From assembly GCF_004210375.1 (NCBI RefSeq), contig NC_134837.1, positions 164,465,310-164,529,309 of the forward strand: a stretch of DNA of 64,000 nt, read 5' to 3'. The DNA is from Tachypleus tridentatus (lineage: Eukaryota; Arthropoda; Merostomata; Xiphosura; Limulidae). Shown here piece after piece: positions 57,445-64,000 of this stretch. Made by a program: the position numbers and the translations under genes. Position 1 is the first letter of the stretch; every line of letters starts with the position of its first letter. The notes beneath the pieces were generated by a model that was given only the letters and a program-made list of their open reading frames with translations, ran no database searches and had not been told where the DNA came from.

Positions 57445-59915
57445 AACTTTTCTCTGCCTCTTATTTATTTTTCATTAGTTTATCGTGGACCTCACTACTA
57501 TCTAGTCATGTTGTGTATGTCACTAGTAACAATAAATATGAACTTAATGAATTTTAGTATTTAGGTGAGACTTTCCACATTTTAAGACAGAGTAACCAAG
57601 AGGAAATAAACATGTGGCTTCTATCAACACTTTAACTCCACTGCATACTTGTGTAGATTTTTTGCATTCAACTCATAGTCCAGATTGCATACGTCAAAGT
57701 TTTAGGATTCTTCTACAGTAGATGTCTGTGATTTGTTAGTGATAAATTTGTAAATAACATGCAGCAAGCAATCCACTTATTTTAAAATTAGATATTTAAA
57801 ACAAGTTAAATGTACCTACAAGAATTCTTTAGACTATGATGACTACAGTTGTATCTTAAATGTGACAGTTCTCTTCATGTTAAAAGTCCACTTAGGCTGA
57901 TTAAATTAATTTAGAATCCATTTCACAAGTTGAGACTAACTTAGAATACCATGTAACAAGTTATTCTCCATATTTCTATCAAACTGTTAAATTCATTTTT
58001 AAATATCAACCAGTTTCAAAATGAGTATTGTTATAGATTTTAATGGTACATTATGATAATAAAATGAATTAAATATGTTAAAATAATTCACCCAGAAAGT
58101 TCAAAGAATACAGGTATTTTCTTCAAAGTTAAATAGTTATTTTAGTGTTGGCCTGCTGTATACTTTGCATTTCACCTCAGTGTTATTACTATATCCTACT
58201 TGAGTTAGAGCAAAGAAGTTTTATTAAATCTGTACCAGATTAGGTTAGAAAAACTACTTTCTTTCCCAAGAAATGTTTAAGATGCATATGTAATACAGAC
58301 CCATAATGAAGCAACAGTTCCATTACTTAGTAAATTTAAAAATTTTTTCTAAAACCCATATTGAGTTACATTGTCCTTTATGAGCAGAAATATATCAAAC
58401 AGCTTTACAATTTTCAACAAGAAACATATTGAAACATGTTTACAATCAGAAAGAATAATCAGGTTTGTTATTCTTCTGAGAACAAAAAGATAAGAGAGTG
58501 TTACTCAGGAAATATGACTGGTTAATTGGTGTTTATTAATTTTAACTTAAAGAGACTCACAAAACATTTGCAATAAAATTAATATATTTATTAGAACAGT
58601 ACTTCTTTAAATACTAGAGTAATACAAAAGAACTCTTATCACATACACCAAAATTCTAAGTCCACTTGTCTTAGGCCCCACGTTTGTTAATCATTTATTT
58701 TGCATACATTCTTTCTGCTATAAAGAAATAAATTACCACTGTAATTTATGTATATTTTTTGGTTTAATTTTGTTAGGGCTGAACTTTACCATACTCAAAA
58801 CAATAAATAAACTTACCATGTTATTGTATGACTTATTAATGTTAGACCTTTTTAAAACTTTGATAAGCTTTTAATATGTGTTACTTCAAAATGTTGACTG
58901 AAGTATATTTACACCTGCCTTTTGTTTATATCTTTTAAAATGAAGTGCACATAAAGTTTCAGAACAGTATTATTATAAGAGATAATTTAATGTTACTTAA
59001 TACGTTTTGTTAGAATATTTGTTTTATGTGGAAAGAAATGCAAGTTGAACATCTGTGCAATGTGGCTAACTGTATTTCTATTTGTTGTATTAAGATGTGT
59101 CTCATTTTAACATTTAGAAATTTATATTATTAATAAAGTTTTGTTTGAACTGTAATGTTAGTGCAACTTATAGCAGTTTAAATATATTATAAGAATTTTG
59201 ATATTGTATTGAAACTCAGGTTTTTATAGTTGAAAGTGATTGATAATTTGTTTTATTCTCTGAATTACACTTTCATGTAGTTGTAAAGTTATATACTTTA
59301 ATATTAGTAAGACAGTAGTAAATTGCTTTTGGTAATGTTTTGAATAATATTTTAGTTGGTATTTCTCAAGTTAAATTGATTTTGTTTGTGTTCTGGATGG
59401 AATTAACTAGTGTGTTGATATTTTCAAATACATATTTCACAGATGAGAATGAGTTTTCAATGTTGTAGTGTGGTTAGAAGATCAAGAAATAAGGTTTTAT
59501 AAGATTGAAGACAGATAAGAGTTAAGAAATATTAAATCATTCAAACTGGGAAAGTGTGCCTAATCAAGTGTGTACATGTTTGTATGTATTTTAATTGATA
59601 GGTACTTATATCTTTAATTTTAGGAACTGCTCTGGTAGTTTGTTTTCTAGCAAGTAATATTGAGATGCTATTTCAAAGACACATGTTTTTCTGTTGAAGG
59701 TTGTGGAATAAATGAACTAATCAAATTAATCCTAAAATCATTGATAGATTACTCTCTGTTTTATAAATACAATTTTTAAGCTATTTTTGCATCTTGAATT
59801 TGTTGACTACAAAATCACATAAAGCTTTAAACAGAAACACTGTCAGTGATGCAGTTATTTCCTTTTTTTACTGTTTAGGTTTCCTGTGTAGATTACACTG
59901 TATATATGAAAACTG
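57445..59915 (+). other. AT-rich intergenic sequence, nothing recognised
   Basis: No exon or repeat that I can support between the LINE and the mariner. Confidence 0.45.
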
Positions 59916-59917
59916 AG

Positions 59918-61164
59918 AGGTCATCCCATAAATAATATCATTTTTAACACTAAGATTTAAATGGAAGAAAAATAACTCGAATAACAACTTTAATCAATTA
60001 CATATTTTTCATCTCTTCTCAATAACAGTCTGGAAATGTATCAAAATATTTTCAATATCACACTTATAAAAATCAAGTTGTTTTGAGATATAAAAGGTAC
60101 AAGAGTTACTTTTAACAAATCATAGAAGTAAACTGTTTTCATTCAGATGATGTGTCAAATTTTGAAAAGATTATAATCTGAAGGAGCAAGATCAGGAGAA
60201 TAAGGAGGATAGGGAAGTTTCTTCCAGCTAAGCTGTTCAGTTTTTTTAAAAGTATCCCCAGCAATGTTAGGATGTGCATTGTTATTGTGGAAAACAACTC
60301 CTTTCTGATTTACCAAAGCAGGTCTCTTTTTATTCATTTTTAGTGCAGCTTTCAATTAATCCAGTTACTGCTAGTGTCTCTCAGCAGTTATTGTGTGATT
60401 TGTTTGTAACAACTGAAAGTATTTCACCACCTGAAGTGCAGATTCACTTTTGACTGTGGTGTAGCTGGTTCTACTGCATTAACCCACTGTTGGCAGTGCA
60501 TGACATTTTGATAGAGTATCCATTTCTTATCTCCAGTCACTAACTAGGTGGTTCAAAAGAAGCTTGAATTTATGAGAGTGAAGAGATGTGCAGATATCTA
60601 CTCATTCTCTCAGATTGTAAACTGACAACTCATGTGGTACCCATTTTCCAAACTTTAAAACTCTACCAAATTGCAAATGTTGATGGACAATGGAAAGAGA
60701 TGAATTAAGTTTCTGGGCTAATTTTTTTCAACAGTTAAGGCACAATCTTTCTCAAGTGTTGCTAGAAGCAAGTCATTGTCAAACTCAACAGGGCACTCAA
60801 TGCGAGACTGCATCCGTCAAACTGTAGTCACCAGTTTTAAACTTATTGGGAACATCTTTGACACTTCCCTACATTCAGAATGTCATTGTTGTACACATCC
60901 TGAATGCTTCTTCAGTAGCACTCTTTCATTTTCTGAAGTTGTAAAACATTATATTCCTTATGTGCTCTTCTTACACCTCCATGACAATTGGGGCTTCTAA
61001 AATAAATAAAACAAAATTAGTAAAAGAAACAAATTGGTTTACTCTGAATGTTATCATTTCATCCCATATAACTTGTGTGACTTTGAGAATAACTTCATTT
61101 AGCCAAGAAATATGCATTTAAACTTATCCTATCCCAAAAAACGACATTACTTATGGGATGACCT
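59918..61164 (-). mobile_element. mariner element, full length, degenerate
   Basis: The left end AGGTCATCCCATAAATAATA and the right end (reverse complement AGGTCATCCCATAAGTAATG) are inverted terminal repeats of about 30 bases, giving about 1247 bp, the usual mariner size. The transposase lies on the - strand between them. Flanks are TGAG on the left and AATATG on the right, so an intact TA duplication is not evident. Confidence 0.9.
60150..60980 (-). pseudogene. mariner transposase, broken
   Basis: The best part, at 60355-60155, reads KMNKKRPALVNQKGVVFHNN, NAHPNIAGDTF, then WKKLPYPPYSPDLAPSDYNLF. This is the C-terminal half of the mariner DD34D catalytic domain. YSPDLAPSD keeps the third Asp. 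The second, expected in FHxDNARPH, is Asn (FHNNNAHPN). Upstream text is in broken frames with several stops (for example SGGEILS and LEKDCALTVEK). Catalytically dead by this substitution as well as by the stops. Confidence 0.9.
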
Positions 61165-61199
61165 AATATGTATATAAAAAATAAACTATTCTATGCAAA

Positions 61200-61246
61200 A
61201 AGAATATTAATAACTTGTACACACACACACATATATATATATATAC
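61200..61246 (+). repeat. (CA)n(TA)n microsatellite
   Basis: A short ACACACAC tract followed by ATATATAT about 40 bases beyond the mariner right end. Confidence 0.85.
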
Positions 61247-61249
61247 GTT

Positions 61250-62640
61250 ACTGTTTGTTTATGGTCGTTGGAATATATCTACTTGCTCCTTTTCTATGCA
61301 TTTTTCAATAGCAAATATTTCTATCATGTATTTTATTCTCAAATATCTGATATATATAAAATAAGTAAATTACTGTGAGTTGCACATCTTTCATATAAAA
61401 CTTACCAATTTGTGTTGCTGTGAATGAAATTTACTACATAATGTCTTGAGGAGGAAGTTATGCTAGAACCTTTGTAATTAATACTTCATGTCATATGATA
61501 CAGTTTTGAATGTTCAGGAAAATAACACACCTACAATGTCATGCATGATGAAAATAATGATGGGTGTTAGATTAAAGTAAATTTTCATAAAGAAAGACCA
61601 CACTTATGGATATTTATAGAAATTTAAAGATATCATTCCACCTTTTATAATATTTGCTGAGATGAGTGAAAGAAAAAATGAACAAATCAACTCAAAAAAA
61701 CATGTACATTCTAAATGTAAGTGATACCATTATCAGTACTGGTAACTTGTAATATGAAACAAATATTTTAAAATGGTGATGATAAAGTTTAAATTGTTTA
61801 TCATAATTAATGGAGAATTTCACTAATTGTTTGAGAAACAAGTAGAAAATCTTATTTTTTTGTTCTTCAAGTTTAATTCCAAAGTAAAGAACATTCTGTA
61901 ATATCTTATCACCAATAAAATTGGGAATTATTGGAAGAAATTACAGTAAGACTCTTGTAAGACTGTTAATGAGTCGAGGAGTTAATTTTTGTAATGTTAT
62001 TTTTTTGATGCTTTTTATGATAAAGCATATGTAACATTTTGTCAGTAGAAATTTCAAGCTTGAAAACATTTTCTTACAGAAATGGTTAAGTATGAATCCC
62101 TATAGATTCTTTCACAATGCAAGTCAAATTTACAGAACACTTACTTTGCCCTTGTTTATACAAATTGTGTTGGTTAAGAGTTGTAGTTTAATGTGAGGAG
62201 TTATATACTCTTCTTCATTTATCAGCCTGTCTTTATAATGCTCTTCCCTGTAACATATGTTAAACTTGTAATACAGAAGTGTGGAAATTTCAGGTTGTCT
62301 CAAAAGAACAATAGAATTTTTTTTGCTTTATATTATTAACTTTATATAATACCTGCTACTCTGTGGATCTAATTAGAACCATTGAATTTTCAGATGGTAA
62401 CATAAAGGGTGCAGGATGGGAACGATATTTATAATGTAGGTTGGGTTCAGTATAGTAACACCCTATTACTTTGTTATTTATGCCAAAACATTGTATTGAG
62501 AGCTGAAATGCTAAATTCAAGGGCAGTTTTGCTGTCTTCCCTGTTGGTGTAATGTTTTTTTCTTTATAATTTATTATCATTTTTTTGGTTTCATTTTATT
62601 TAGCTAGTTTTTGTGAACATCCAGCTTTCCACATTTGCTC
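61250..62640 (+). other. AT-rich, nothing recognised
   Basis: No supported feature. Confidence 0.4.
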
Positions 62641-62684
62641 AATTTCTGTCTTAATCATATGAGGCTGACAGTATGGAGGTAAAA

Positions 62685-62939
62685 CTAGTTAGATGCTGTA
62701 CCCTCTACAATGTTCTCATCTTCCTCTGACTCATTGTTTTCATCTGCAGTCTCCTGGTCAAGCCAGTGAATTAAAGGTTTGTCTGAGATGTGTGGACACA
62801 GCTGATAAATGTGTTCTATGTACATTGCATTGGATCTGTGTAGCTCATACATTACAGGGCTAACCTTTTCAGAGTATTGTACATACCAGTATAGCCACAT
62901 CGATACTGTTTTCATGCTACTGGCATGTACTACAGTCAT
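62685..62939 (-). CDS. unrecognised open stretch with acidic end
   Basis: A - strand frame of about 84 codons containing SEKVSPVMYELHRSNAMYIE, HIYQLCPHISDKPLIHWLDQ and ending ETADENNESEEDENIVEG before a stop. The acidic tail and amino-acid balance look protein-like for a window this AT-rich, but I know of no match and no clear acceptor was found. It could be a transposon fragment (its right side adjoins 63.0-64.0 kb, also unclassified) or a terminal exon. Confidence 0.25.
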   Translation of the reverse strand: MTVVHASSMKTVSMWLYWYVQYSEKVSPVMYELHRSNAMYIEHIYQLCPHISDKPLIHWLDQETADENNESEEDENIVEGTASN

Positions 62940-62999
62940 TCTCAGTCATTACATTGGGACGTCAGTTCTTTTATTCTATGATCTTAACACAAGTTAATT

Positions 63000-64000
63000 T
63001 TCCTGCAACATTTATATTCAATGTGCTATTATCTCTTTATCATCCTACATATTTCTCCTTTATCTGAATCATTCTTTCCTCCTCAAAACAACAGTAGCTA
63101 GTGAGGATAACTCGTTGATCTACCTTCCTTCCATTAGTAACCTTTATCATGTCTGATCCAGACAGACTACTTCCTATATGTGATCTTCAATATTTCATTG
63201 CTCACACAACTGTCATCTGTAGTGCTTGTTCCCCTCTCTTTATACCTTGACAACTATTCTGATATTTCTGTTTTCAGCTTCACCAATGGGGACAGGGCTT
63301 TTGATTCAGTTGGTTTATTCGTCTCTTTTGTTGTCATCCTATACTTTTTTGTTTCATATTTATTCTCATCATATTTGATGTCTTACCTTTTCTCTTATAT
63401 TTCATCTTTATCATCCTCTGGAAGAACTTCTTCAACTGTACTAGTTGACTACTTCTAACCCATTCGTCTCTCGCTGTTTGTATAGTATCACCATTTCATC
63501 CTCATTTGGCTGTCTTCTTTGATGTGTAGCCACTCTTCAAATTTCCATGTGACTTTGGCTAGGTAAGTTATTTTTTATTATTATTAAATTTTTCAGGGGC
63601 CTTATTTACCTTTTGATGGTAATTACTTGTTATTAATGTTATTGCATCTTTTGAACTTGAAGTGTAGGCGTTTTTTTCCTCACCCTATAACTGTATGGAT
63701 GTTAGTTCCCAGTAACATGGGTTTTGGATGTAGTCGGCTTGCTGAGTGTGGTCTGTTGTGCATTATTCACTGTACTTCTGGAAGCAGTTCCATTGTTTTT
63801 TTCACACACCACTTGGACACTGTTTTCCATCCACATGTACCACAATTTTTTCAATGGACAAAGAGTTCAATTGTAGTACAGTCTCTCACATCAGTTCTTT
63901 GCATCTTATTCTCTTGTTTCTAGATGTTTTCCTTCTATGGTTTCAAAGGATTCTTCCTATATTTCGTCGCTCTGGTTCTTTTGCCTATGGAATATGAATT
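63000..64000. repeat. unclassified less AT-rich stretch, possible transposon remnant
   Basis: T- and C-rich text with short overlapping open frames on the + strand (63180-63458, 63627-63923) but no family motif I can name. It is similar in texture to 24.3-25.9 kb, and it runs off the window end. Confidence 0.3.

Noticed and set aside
1-64000. A prokaryotic-type defence, CRISPR or phage system
   Set aside because: The window is eukaryotic. There are no operons, no regularly spaced direct-repeat arrays with unique spacers and no bacterial gene families.

Overview
This is a eukaryotic, AT-rich, intron-rich genomic window from an animal. It has no bacterial gene layout, and most open frames longer than 60 codons are chance or transposon debris. 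A tRNA-derived SINE recurs many times, and I associate its sequence, from memory and unverified here, with horseshoe crab (Xiphosura) genomes. Together with Tc1, mariner, Tigger, hAT and CR1-like debris it fits a chelicerate arthropod. No rRNA, functional tRNA, CRISPR array or operon is present.

Region 1 (about 0.95-36.2 kb, + strand) holds one split gene of the anoctamin/TMEM16 family (Ca2+-activated chloride channels and lipid scramblases). I recognise fourteen exon-sized pieces by protein similarity, and where neighbouring exons are both visible their splice phases agree. The gene looks decayed. Three exons need a one-base correction at a short homopolymer, one has about 8 bases missing, one carries a stop, the last has a stop with coding similarity in the next frame, and several expected exons are not visible. 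Three of the six residues of the family's Ca2+ site are changed (two Glu to Lys, one Glu to Val). An unusual feature is a roughly 50-bp tandem array just upstream of one exon, in which the 3' splice site and first bases of that exon are repeated. Introns carry SINE pieces, a Tc1 deletion derivative, a Tigger remnant, a palindromic MITE, dispersed AT-rich repeats and minisatellites.

Region 2 (37.8-45.1 kb) holds SINE copies, a LINE reverse-transcriptase scrap and a pogo-like terminal fragment, then a second split gene on the - strand. That gene has a Cys-rich exon resembling ephrin-receptor-like/TNFR-type modules at 41.8-42.2 kb, with phase-compatible candidate exons at 43.1 and 40.3 kb and a charged candidate exon at 39.3-39.7 kb.

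Region 3 (45.6-51.5 kb) is a transposon cluster: a + strand Tigger (pogo) transposase, a - strand DUF4371/ZMYM1-like hAT transposase, and an almost complete - strand GTF2IRD2/SCAND3-like hAT element with recognisable terminal repeats. The last is interrupted by a 450-bp TA-flanked MITE.

Region 4 (51.8-64 kb) has further SINEs of two types, a - strand CR1-like LINE with endonuclease and RT remnants (55.2-57.4 kb), a complete but degenerate mariner with both terminal repeats (59.9-61.2 kb), and an unclassified moderately GC-richer tail. The rest is AT-rich sequence in which I see nothing definable.
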